Shown here: piece by piece, positions 1 to 6,048 of the stretch | How the letters are laid out: each line of letters starts with the position of its first letter | Position numbering within the stretch: the first letter of the stretch is position 1 | Assembly: GCA_030613225.1 (NCBI GenBank) | Contig: JAUWMJ010000038.1 | Location: 1-12,158, forward strand | Direction: 5' to 3' | Source: Desulfobacterales bacterium | GTDB lineage: Bacteria > Desulfobacterota > Desulfobacteria > Desulfobacterales > JAUWMJ01 | Length of the DNA stretch: 12,158 nucleotides | Translations under genes and position numbers: made by a program | The notes under the pieces: generated by a model | Told to the model about the DNA's origin: nothing | What the model saw: the letters and a program-made list of their open reading frames with translations, nothing else | Database searches by the model: none

Positions 1-2
1 TG

Positions 3-413
3 GATAGTCTTTTTTTATATAATTACAGCGGAAAAAAAATGTACTACAAAAGAAGTAATAAAAAATACAAAAGCTTTCTAAGATGGCATATGGCCTATTC
101 AAACTCATATTCAATTAAAAAAGGGGCAAACAAAGTTAAAGCCGGAGCTTTAAAACCTGGAGATATGTTTGTTCAAAATAGAGATGGCGGAATCGGGCAT
201 GTTTCTTTGATTGTCGATTCTGCGAAAAATAATAATGGTGAGCAGATTTATCTGATAGGGTATGGATTTATTCCGGCACAGGAATTCCATATAGAGAAAG
301 CTAAAAGAGGATACGGCATAGCCGGCTGGTTTACAAAAAAAGGGTACGAAATATATCTATCTGAGTTTCCATTCAGTCCTTATGGAAAGCCGTTAATGCG
401 AAGTTTTGAGTGA
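3..413 (+). CDS. DUF4846 family protein, C-terminal part (cut by window edge)
   Basis: The reading frame is open to the left edge: the codons before the ATG at 39 read DSLFLYNYSGKK without a stop, so that ATG is probably internal and the gene starts outside the window. The visible 136 residues match the C-terminal half of DUF4846 proteins from memory of the family. The core is ALKPGDMFVQ, then GHVSLIVDSA with a conserved-looking Gly-His, then a strand-rich segment ending in IPAQEFHIEKA, then GWF near the end. In the family these correspond to GD-x-F-(I/V)-Q, GHAV-x-VVD and a PAQ-x-xH motif. The function of DUF4846 is not established; members are often predicted to be exported or lipid-anchored, and the N-terminus that would show this is missing here. 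The gene is AT-rich and is the only convincing intact-looking plus-strand gene, convergent with the oxidoreductase gene to its right. Confidence in the family is good; no function is claimed. Confidence 0.75.
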   Translation, partial: DSLFLYNYSGKKMYYKRSNKKYKSFLRWHMAYSNSYSIKKGANKVKAGALKPGDMFVQNRDGGIGHVSLIVDSAKNNNGEQIYLIGYGFIPAQEFHIEKAKRGYGIAGWFTKKGYEIYLSEFPFSPYGKPLMRSFE

Positions 414-442
414 AAGCTGTATTGTTTTTTATTTAATTTTCA

Positions 443-465
443 AACCACGTCATCTGGGCGTGGTT
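443..465. terminator. Short stem-loop after the DUF4846 gene
   Basis: Arms AACCACG (443-449) and CGTGGTT (459-465) pair perfectly around a 9-base loop, 30 bases after the plus-strand stop codon. There is no T-run after the right arm; on the minus strand the stem is followed by TTTGAAAATT. It may work as a weak terminator in either direction between the convergent genes. The fold is visible, the role is inferred. Confidence 0.3.
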
Positions 466-496
466 AAAGGTAATTGACTTTGTCTGAGTAAATAAG

Positions 497-636
497 AGTG
501 CCTAAAGTGAACTAAAGTGACTAAAGTGTCTAAAGTTGTGGTGTCGCTTAGCTCTATCTTTTTTTTAATAGAAATAAAATAGACAGTATTCCTTAACTTT
601 AGACACTTTAGTTCACTTTAGGCACTTTAGTCACTT
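497..636. repeat. Long inverted repeat built of 9-bp AAGTGNCTA units
   Basis: The left arm (497-537) and right arm (595-636) are near-perfect reverse complements separated by a 57-base AT-rich loop. Both arms are chains of 9- or 10-bp units of the form AAGTGNCTA. Left arm order: AGTGCCTA, AAGTGAACTA, AAGTGACTA, AAGTGTCTA, AAGTT. The reverse complement of the right arm reads AAGTGACTA, AAGTGCCTA, AAGTGAACTA, AAGTGTCTA, AAGTT. The AAGTGACTA unit therefore sits at different places in the two arms, and pairing would leave one unit bulged or slipped. No protein is encoded here. The 293 bases between the convergent genes (414-706) otherwise hold only two small hairpins. The element could be a repetitive extragenic element or a bidirectional terminator. 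Confidence 0.85.
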
Positions 637-673
637 AAAACCTGGTATATCCTACACCCCCTTCGAGTAGTCT

Positions 674-708
674 TCATCAAACCATCCGTTAGGTGGTAGA
701 TGATTTTT
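674..708 (+). terminator. Rho-independent-like terminator, plus strand
   Basis: TCATC (674-678) pairs with GATGA (699-703), and ACCATC (681-686) pairs with GGTGGT (692-697) through one G-U pair, around the loop CGTTA. A run of five T (704-708) and ATTT follow on the plus strand. This is the layout of an intrinsic terminator that would stop plus-strand transcripts before they run antisense into the oxidoreductase gene ending at 707. There is no T-run for the minus strand. Confidence 0.5.
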
Positions 709-1861
709 ATTTAAACAACTCCTTTCCTTTGAAATCGCGATAAGGATCGAAACTTTTTGAGATTTCCGGATCATCTGAACCATAGCTTCCCGTAATCAGC
801 CTGTAATTTAATTCAGCCATACCAGGTCCAAGCATAAAACCCTGACCGCACATGCCGACAGCCTGGTAGAAGTTATCCAATTCCCTCATTTTCCCTACTA
901 TGGGAAATCCATCGGGCGTGTTAGGATATTGCCCGCGCCAGGTGCGTCGAACTTTCAGGTTTGCAAGCATGGGCATAATTTTTATCATTCTTTTGGCAAT
1001 CATCGGCAGAAATTCCGAGGTGGCACGACTGTCTGTTCCTAAAATTGGTGGATCAGGAGTCAAACAAAAAATTACCTGGCCCTCAGTACTCTGGTAAAAA
1101 TAAAAATTCTTGGACCCTGGTTCCGCCCGCATATCAACTACCATCGGCCCCATAAATGGCTTTACTGGCTCAGTGATCCCAGCCTCATGGCAATCAGGAT
1201 CTACCGAAACTTCAATCCCTGCCATTTGAGAAATATCTCTTGCAAAGACTCCGGCAGCATTTAAGACATTGGCCGAGTGATATTCCCCTTTGTTTGTTCT
1301 TATCGAGGTAATCCTGTTTTTTTCTATATGAAACCCTGTAACTGTTTCATTGAATATAAATTCGGCCCCATACACTACCGCCTTAAAATGACAGGAGTTG
1401 ATGAATAACAAAGGGGAAGCAGAGCCGTCTTTTCGGGAATAGGTGCTGCCCCGCAATCCTTTCATGTTGATTCCGGGATTTAATTTTCTGTACTCTTCAG
1501 GTAACAGCCAGTCGATATTCAGCCCATAACTTTTTTGAATTTTCATTAAATCTTTTAAAGTGGCTTCATCTTCTTTGGTATAGGCGGGGAATGAATAGCC
1601 ATTGCTCTTCCATTGGATATCGTCACCATATATTTCTTTCCAGGTAGAAAATATGTCTATACTTCTCTGGCTGACCACTATTTTGCCCTTATCAGAGTGG
1701 GTTGCCCGAATACCGCCAATCGCCTTTTTGTCTTGCCCCTGTCCAGGGGATGCAAGAGAGTCAATAACCAGCACGGATTGCCCGTTTTTTGCGAACTCAA
1801 AGGCCACCGGCACACCAATGGAGCCACTTCCAATAACAATCAGATCGTATGATTTTTTCAT
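707..1861 (-). CDS. FAD-dependent amine dehydrogenase, beta (DAO-fold) subunit, HcnC/SoxB-like
   Basis: This 384-residue protein has the DAO (D-amino-acid oxidase) fold. The FAD-binding GSGSIG motif lies at residues 11-16 after a hydrophobic strand (DLIVI), and an acidic residue ends the second strand (VLVID). The C-terminal part has the family's RRTWRGQYPNTPDGFPIVG segment and the flavin-site CGQGFMLGPGMAEL segment. Relatives include the beta subunits of sarcosine oxidase, dye-linked proline dehydrogenase and opine oxidase, and HcnC of glycine dehydrogenase (cyanide-forming). All oxidise the C-N bond of an amino acid or N-substituted amino acid on FAD. The start lies 7 bases after the stop of the upstream Fe-S flavoprotein gene, so the two are almost certainly co-transcribed and their products probably form a complex, as in HcnABC and OoxAB. 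The substrate cannot be inferred. The last 18 residues recur in the scar at 11100-11159. Confidence 0.85.
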   Translation of the reverse strand: MKKSYDLIVIGSGSIGVPVAFEFAKNGQSVLVIDSLASPGQGQDKKAIGGIRATHSDKGKIVVSQRSIDIFSTWKEIYGDDIQWKSNGYSFPAYTKEDEATLKDLMKIQKSYGLNIDWLLPEEYRKLNPGINMKGLRGSTYSRKDGSASPLLFINSCHFKAVVYGAEFIFNETVTGFHIEKNRITSIRTNKGEYHSANVLNAAGVFARDISQMAGIEVSVDPDCHEAGITEPVKPFMGPMVVDMRAEPGSKNFYFYQSTEGQVIFCLTPDPPILGTDSRATSEFLPMIAKRMIKIMPMLANLKVRRTWRGQYPNTPDGFPIVGKMRELDNFYQAVGMCGQGFMLGPGMAELNYRLITGSYGSDDPEISKSFDPYRDFKGKELFK

Positions 1862-1868
1862 TTTGTTT

Positions 1869-3947
1869 TCATTCTAAAATATTGGCAAAAACGCCAAGTG
1901 GAGTTTCAACAAAAACAGGTCTTATTGTGTTTAAAGTGACCTCTTCTAAAGAAACTCCCTCTTCTTTAAACATCTGTAACATTAAATTTTCACAGGTTTT
2001 GTAACCGCATGCCCCCATTCCTGCCCTGGTAATTGCCTTTATTTGATTCATGTCTCTTATACCTGACCTGATCAACTCACGGATTTCGCCGGCAGTTACT
2101 CTTTCACACCGGCAAATGATTGCTTCGTCAGAGATTCTGTCCGATGTGATTTCGCCTTTCGGAAACGTAACCTCGTCTTTTTGAATCCGAAACCCGGCAA
2201 CCAGTCTGGCAATTTTTTCAGGAACTTTAATCTTTATAATCTGGGTTTTTCTCGATGCCTTTTTAATTGCCGTACTAAAAATAATCGCCTCTCCAAGCGG
2301 ATTCCCCTCATAACTACTCAAAAGGACCCGGTCTCCCTTTTTATATTTATAGTTATATACTTCATAGGGTAAGGAGACTATCGGATTCTTTTGGTCTTCG
2401 CGGTAATCTACCAGAGAGATTGCCAGGCCGGGACAAATGAAGAGGCATTTGTGGCAACCAATGCATTCATTTTCAGTTATCTGAGGGTTTTCCTGCAGAG
2501 AATCACCGGGAATACAAATAACCTCCTGTTTACACACAGAAACACATGGATTACAGGGAATTTGCTGGTAACAATGGATTACAGGTGTAACACCGATTCC
2601 AGGGGAAGAATCATAAAGGGGCGTTGTAGCGGGTCCGGGATGTCTTTTCAGAGCATTTGCCTTTTCATACCAGTCCTTCGGAACGGGCCTGCTTTCTTTG
2701 CCGAGTACTCCGGCAATTTTCAGACCGGCTATCTTACCGCTAAACATGGCAGAGGAGGCCTCGGCAATTTCCTTTGCATCACCGGCCTCAAAAACTTTTA
2801 TTCCTGCCTGCTCTGCCTGTTTGAAAAATTCATTTACAGGACTGAGCCCTACTGCAATTAAAACCGTATCACATTCATATGTCTTTTCCGTGCCGTGAAT
2901 CGGTTTGAAACTATCGTCTATTTTGCACACGGTAACGGACTCTACATTTTCATTTCCATTGGCGGATAAAATGGTGTGTCCTGTGTATATCGGCACACCT
3001 AATCTTCTGATCTTATTTGCGTGTACCTGGTAACCACCGACTTCGGGCAGCGCTTCAATTAACCCGACAACATTAATGCCGGCCTGCAAAGCGTGGTAGG
3101 CAGCTATCAAGCCTACATTACCGCCTCCCACTACAAACAGTCTCTTTGCAGGCTTTACAAGATCCCTGTTAACCAGGGTTTGAAAGGCTCCGGCCCCATA
3201 GACATCCGGCAAAGTATTTCCGGGAAATACCAGGGATTTTTCCCTTGCACCCGCCGCATTGAGAACAACCTTGGGTTTTACAATAGAATATTTTTTGCCG
3301 TCAGTAACTATTCCCACTTTTTTGTCACTGAAAACATACATTGCCGTGCTGTTTAACCACTCCTTTATAGACTTATGGTTTAGCAGCTCATCTTTTAGAA
3401 TTGTCGCAATATCTATACCCCTGGTTCCTGCATAACAATCATCAATTGATCCAAAAAACTTGTGTGTCTGGAGAACTAATTTGCCTCCCAATCGATCTTT
3501 ATCATCAACAATAAGGGTTTCAACCCCTCTTTCACCTAACTGCAGTGCAGCAGAAAGACCGGCAGGTCCGCCACCCACTATTAACACATCCGTCTCAATT
3601 TCTTTGATATCCGAAAATTGAAAATCATCGACAGTAATTGCAAGTTCCGGCAGCCCTTCAATACTTTCCACAATCATATTCTCTTCTACTTTTGTCATAC
3701 AGGATTTTACCGAAACACCATTTGCTATAACTGCACATTGAGCGCATTGTCCGTTGGCGCAAAACATTCCCTGGGCAAAGTTATCTTTAGCATGATGGCC
3801 AAATACATGAATCCCGTTGGCAAAGAGAGCGGATGAAATCACCTCCCCTTCATTGGCCTCAAATTTTTGTCCATTCCAGTAAAAAGGTATTTTCCTTGTC
3901 TCAGGAATACTGAGAACAGGATGTTTTTCAATTCTCCATTCTGACAT
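1869..3947 (-). CDS. Fused [2Fe-2S]/FAD-NAD(P)/2x[4Fe-4S]/BFD oxidoreductase, HcnA-HcnB-type alpha subunit
   Basis: This 692-residue fusion probably moves electrons from the beta flavoprotein at 707-1861 to an unknown acceptor. Domains in order: HcnA-like [2Fe-2S] domain with C63, C68, C71 and C83; a two-dinucleotide-fold oxidoreductase with GGGPAG at 125-130 (FAD) and GGGNVG at 274-279 (second nucleotide), about residues 115-415; a bacterial-ferredoxin insert with C459, C465, C468, C472 and C495, C498, C501, C505 (CIGCHKCLFICP); a beta-rich segment, about 520-600, that I do not recognise; and a BFD-like [2Fe-2S] domain with C612, C614, C647 and C652. In HcnABC and opine oxidases the first two parts are separate small proteins and the ferredoxin insert is absent, so this form has extra redox centres. 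The start at 3947 is preferred over the ATG at 3974 because AAGGAG lies 9 bases upstream of it and 3974 has no Shine-Dalgarno. Cytoplasmic; no signal peptide is seen. Confidence 0.88.
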   Translation of the reverse strand: MSEWRIEKHPVLSIPETRKIPFYWNGQKFEANEGEVISSALFANGIHVFGHHAKDNFAQGMFCANGQCAQCAVIANGVSVKSCMTKVEENMIVESIEGLPELAITVDDFQFSDIKEIETDVLIVGGGPAGLSAALQLGERGVETLIVDDKDRLGGKLVLQTHKFFGSIDDCYAGTRGIDIATILKDELLNHKSIKEWLNSTAMYVFSDKKVGIVTDGKKYSIVKPKVVLNAAGAREKSLVFPGNTLPDVYGAGAFQTLVNRDLVKPAKRLFVVGGGNVGLIAAYHALQAGINVVGLIEALPEVGGYQVHANKIRRLGVPIYTGHTILSANGNENVESVTVCKIDDSFKPIHGTEKTYECDTVLIAVGLSPVNEFFKQAEQAGIKVFEAGDAKEIAEASSAMFSGKIAGLKIAGVLGKESRPVPKDWYEKANALKRHPGPATTPLYDSSPGIGVTPVIHCYQQIPCNPCVSVCKQEVICIPGDSLQENPQITENECIGCHKCLFICPGLAISLVDYREDQKNPIVSLPYEVYNYKYKKGDRVLLSSYEGNPLGEAIIFSTAIKKASRKTQIIKIKVPEKIARLVAGFRIQKDEVTFPKGEITSDRISDEAIICRCERVTAGEIRELIRSGIRDMNQIKAITRAGMGACGYKTCENLMLQMFKEEGVSLEEVTLNTIRPVFVETPLGVFANILE

Positions 3948-3956
3948 GGAATGATA

Positions 3957-3962
3957 CTCCTT
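3957..3962 (-). promoter_or_regulatory. Shine-Dalgarno that decides the start of the Fe-S flavoprotein gene
   Basis: The minus strand reads AAGGAG here, followed by 9 bases and the ATG at 3947. The alternative ATG at 3974 would add nine residues (MTKFKEYHS) and has only AAGATTTAA in front of it. The site therefore supports the shorter 692-residue product. Confidence 0.6.
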
Positions 3963-4002
3963 AAACTTTGTCATTTAAATCTTGATGATCTCGTAAAAAG
4001 CT

Positions 4003-4030
4003 ATAATATGCCTCTTTGCAGCACTGTAAA
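4003..4030 (-). promoter_or_regulatory. Candidate sigma-70-type promoter for the two-gene oxidoreductase unit
   Basis: On the minus strand, TTTACA (4025-4030, five of six to the -35 consensus) is followed by a 16-base spacer and TATTAT (4003-4008, five of six to the -10 consensus). Transcription would start near 3996, about 50 bases before the chosen start codon. It lies in the spacer after the DadA-like gene, where a new unit could begin. AT-rich DNA gives such matches by chance, so confidence is moderate. Confidence 0.45.
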
Positions 4031-4090
4031 CGAAAATAACTTGTCTATCATATCAAAAGGTTATGGTTTAGTTATTTGAAAGCTTGTTTT

Positions 4091-4190
4091 AATTGACAAT
4101 TCGCAATTAACTATTCACAATTCACAATTTGATTTTAGCAAATACAATTTTAAAACAAATAATTGTCAATTGTGAATTGAAAATTGTTAA
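4091..4190. repeat. AT-rich cluster of AATTGTGAATTG-type repeats
   Basis: The stretch repeats short words such as CAATTCACAATT, GACAATTCGCAATT and their complements. Positions 4113-4129 (ATTCACAATTCACAATT) and the reverse complement of 4161-4177 match at 16 of 17 bases, with a 31-base gap, so the region can fold into a long AT-rich hairpin. No gene fits here; the gene-free spacer is 3975-4211. It resembles small intergenic repeat families; its function is unknown. Confidence 0.65.
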
Positions 4191-4194
4191 CGAT

Positions 4195-4229
4195 GATGGT
4201 TTCATAAAAAGCTATTTTATGAAACCATC
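4195..4229. terminator. Perfect 15-bp palindrome covering the stop codon of the DadA-like gene
   Basis: GATGGTTTCATAAAA (4195-4209) and its exact reverse complement (4215-4229) flank the 5-base loop AGCTA. The stop codon of the DadA-like gene (4212-4214) sits in the loop and its last five codons form one arm. It is placed where a terminator would be, but no T-run follows the stem on the minus strand. The palindrome is seen directly; the terminator role is inferred. Confidence 0.5.
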
Positions 4230-5474
4230 AAATCTTGACACCCGGTACGGATAAGGATCCACATGCAGAGCCTCTCCGCTTAAAATTTCAGAGACCAGCT
4301 TTCCGGTTCCCGGCGCCATTGTAAGACCCAGCATATTGTGACCTGCCGCAATCATGACATTTTCCAGACGCGGCGATCGATCAATGATGGGTAATCCATC
4401 ACAGGTCATGGGCCGCCACCCGCACCATTCGTCCTGTATGCTGCTAAACTTCATATTTCGCAAATAACCTTGTGCCGCATGAAGCAGTGCATCGAGCCTC
4501 ACCTGGTTCAAGCTTTCATCGTATCCGGCAAACTCCATGGTACCGCCCAGTCTGATATCGCTTTGCCAGGGAGTAATTACCACCCCGGTTTCCTGAAAAA
4601 AACAGGGAATCGACGGACAGTTTTGAGGTCGCTGCATTGTTACCGAATACCCTTTCCCTGGTTGAATGGGCAATCTGCAACCAAGGGCATTATTAAGCAG
4701 GGGAGCCCAGGCACCGGTGGCCACCACAAACTGATCTGCCGGAAAATGTTCCTGCCCGGTAACGGCTGCAACAGCTTTATTATTTTTGCTTTGAAAACCG
4801 GTCACTTCCGTCTGCTCTATGATTTCAACTCCTTTTTGGATAAGAACCCGTTTTAGTTCTTTCATGAGACCGTCCGGGCGAAGATGGGCGGTATGCCTGG
4901 AAAACCAGGCACCTGCTACCTTATCCCCAACAGCAGGTTCCTGTTTTAAAAGCGACTTTCTGTCCAAAGGAGTTGCATCGACACCGAACTGTTTTTTCAG
5001 CGCATCAGCAGATCCGTAATTTTCAAATTCTTTCCTGGATTTAAAAATATGTAGGGCGCCTTTAACTTCCCAGTCGCAGTCCAACGCTTCTTTACTAATT
5101 AAACCATGATATAGATCGATAGCACTTTGCATGATGGCTGCCCGACCTTGTGCAGACGCCCGGATGGCTTCTTGGTTACAGTGCAGGACAAACTTCATCA
5201 ACCATTTTGCCAATGCCGGATCGAGCCTCGGCTTGATTAACAGAGGTGCATCTTTTTTAAAAACCCATCCAAGGCCTTTAATTAAATTGTCTGTGGAGTT
5301 AAGCGGCAGGATATGATCAGGCACAATCAGGCCGCAGTTTCCATGGGAAGCTCCGCAACCAAAGCCGTCTTTTTCAATGATGGTCACCGACCATCCTTTT
5401 TTTTCTAAATAATAGGCGGTCGCAGCACCGATGACACCGCCGCCGATGATAATAACCCTGTCGAACCTATGCAT
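4212..5474 (-). CDS. DadA-like FAD-dependent D-amino-acid dehydrogenase
   Basis: The product has 420 residues, close to the usual size of DadA small subunits. It starts with the FAD-binding strand and glycine loop DRVIIIGGGVIG (GGGVIG at 11-16) and the IIEKD acidic turn. The substrate-side loop GASHGNCGLIVP resembles the SFANAGQ-SP segment of DadA. The C-terminus has GWRPMTCDGLPIIDR and AAGHNMLGLTMAPGTGKLVSE, which closes the flavin site. Members oxidatively deaminate D-amino acids to 2-oxo acids and ammonia and pass electrons to the respiratory chain rather than to oxygen. Other DAO-fold enzymes, such as glycine oxidase or hydroxyproline-betaine-type demethylases, cannot be excluded. The start is supported by AGGA at 5484-5487, 9 bases upstream. 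Upstream of that the minus-strand leader is a broken IS91 fragment, so the original promoter may be lost or replaced. The stop codon lies inside a perfect palindrome. The next gene on this strand is about 260 bases away and may have its own promoter. Confidence 0.82.
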   Translation of the reverse strand: MHRFDRVIIIGGGVIGAATAYYLEKKGWSVTIIEKDGFGCGASHGNCGLIVPDHILPLNSTDNLIKGLGWVFKKDAPLLIKPRLDPALAKWLMKFVLHCNQEAIRASAQGRAAIMQSAIDLYHGLISKEALDCDWEVKGALHIFKSRKEFENYGSADALKKQFGVDATPLDRKSLLKQEPAVGDKVAGAWFSRHTAHLRPDGLMKELKRVLIQKGVEIIEQTEVTGFQSKNNKAVAAVTGQEHFPADQFVVATGAWAPLLNNALGCRLPIQPGKGYSVTMQRPQNCPSIPCFFQETGVVITPWQSDIRLGGTMEFAGYDESLNQVRLDALLHAAQGYLRNMKFSSIQDEWCGWRPMTCDGLPIIDRSPRLENVMIAAGHNMLGLTMAPGTGKLVSEILSGEALHVDPYPYRVSRFDGFIK

Positions 5475-5507
5475 TATAGATTATCCTGTAACTTGAGGCC
5501 TTTGAAA

Positions 5508-5994
5508 AATGGCTTTGCCAGGGTCCGATGTGAGCACTGTGGTCATGAATATCTCCTGGCATTTTCTTGCAAGCGTCGCCATTTCTGTCCATCCTGTCAC
5601 CAGAAGCGGGTGGTAGAGTTCGGCGAGTGGCTTTGTCAGGAGGTGGTAAAGGCGGTTCCGCACAGGCATGCGGTATTGAGCATCCCCAAAATCCTGCGGC
5701 GGTATTTTCTTTACGACCACAGCCTGCTTTCTGACCTTCCCGCCCAGGCGGGATGGCTGGGAGGCGCTGAAAGCCTTTTACACAACCGGCATCCGGAACC
5801 AAAAGGCGGTACCCGGTGCTGTTGTCGCCATACAAACGTTCGGGGATTTTCCACTCGGATTTCACCCCCACCTGCATATCCTGGTTTCCGATGGTTGTTT
5901 CCACGAAAACGGCATGTTTTCCGTTTCTCCGGCCATTGATTGTGGAAAATGGGGCTCAACCAAGAAGACTTGTGCGGGCATGACGGATAATTAA
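5508..5994 (+). mobile_element. Broken IS91-family (HUH) transposase fragment
   Basis: Two plus-strand pieces join into an IS91-like transposase. Piece one (from 5508, open from 5469) has the zinc-binding head: GFARVRCEHCGHEYLL, then KRRHFCPSCHQKR, then VPHRHAVLSIPKILRRYFLYD and LLSDL. Piece two is in the next frame (from about 5749): RDGWEALKAFY, PGAVVAIQTFGDF, then HPHLHILVSDGCF, whose HPHLH is the HUH metal-binding motif, and a stop at 5992-5994. Similarity seems to end near 5937, after SVSPAID. The catalytic tyrosine region and the C-terminal half are absent; full-length enzymes have roughly 370-400 residues, about 140 are left here. The frame is lost near 5738-5753, exactly at the palindrome TCCCGCC-CA-GGCGGGA. 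The element looks GC-richer than its surroundings and no IS termini are visible. It is inactive and sits directly at the 5' end of the DadA-like gene. The family call rests on motif recognition. Confidence 0.78.
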
Positions 5995-6001
5995 CGTGGT
6001 A

Positions 6002-6027
6002 ATCGGGGCCAACGTATTGGCCCCGAT
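6002..6027. terminator. Strong hairpin after the binding-protein gene
   Basis: ATCGGGGCCAA (6002-6012) and TTGGCCCCGAT (6017-6027) pair perfectly over 11 bases with the loop CGTA. It lies 21 bases after the stop codon of the substrate-binding protein, at the end of the transporter unit. Neither strand shows a T-run behind the stem, so it may be a transcript-end stabilising hairpin or an atypical terminator. Confidence 0.6.
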
Positions 6028-6048
6028 ACAAATTAGAGTAAGGGTGTT

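Noticed and set aside
414..706. Repeat units at 497-636 considered as a CRISPR array
   Set aside because: Units are 9-10 bp with no unique spacers, occur in inverted arms, and no cas gene is near.
2391..2861. 156-residue plus-strand open frame inside the Fe-S flavoprotein gene
   Set aside because: It is antisense to a gene whose protein shows clear cysteine and nucleotide-binding motifs in order; the plus-strand peptide has no recognisable domain.
3948..3974. Upstream ATG for the Fe-S flavoprotein gene
   Set aside because: No Shine-Dalgarno precedes it, whereas AAGGAG sits 9 bases before the ATG at 3947.
5472..5478. TATAAT word at the start codon of the DadA-like gene
   Set aside because: As a -10 box it would place transcription start inside the coding region; no matching -35 is seen.
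5467..6031. Minus-strand open frames of 145, 79 and 106 residues across the IS91 fragment
   Set aside because: They are the antisense of the transposase pieces, whose zinc and HUH motifs read on the plus strand; they resemble nothing I know.
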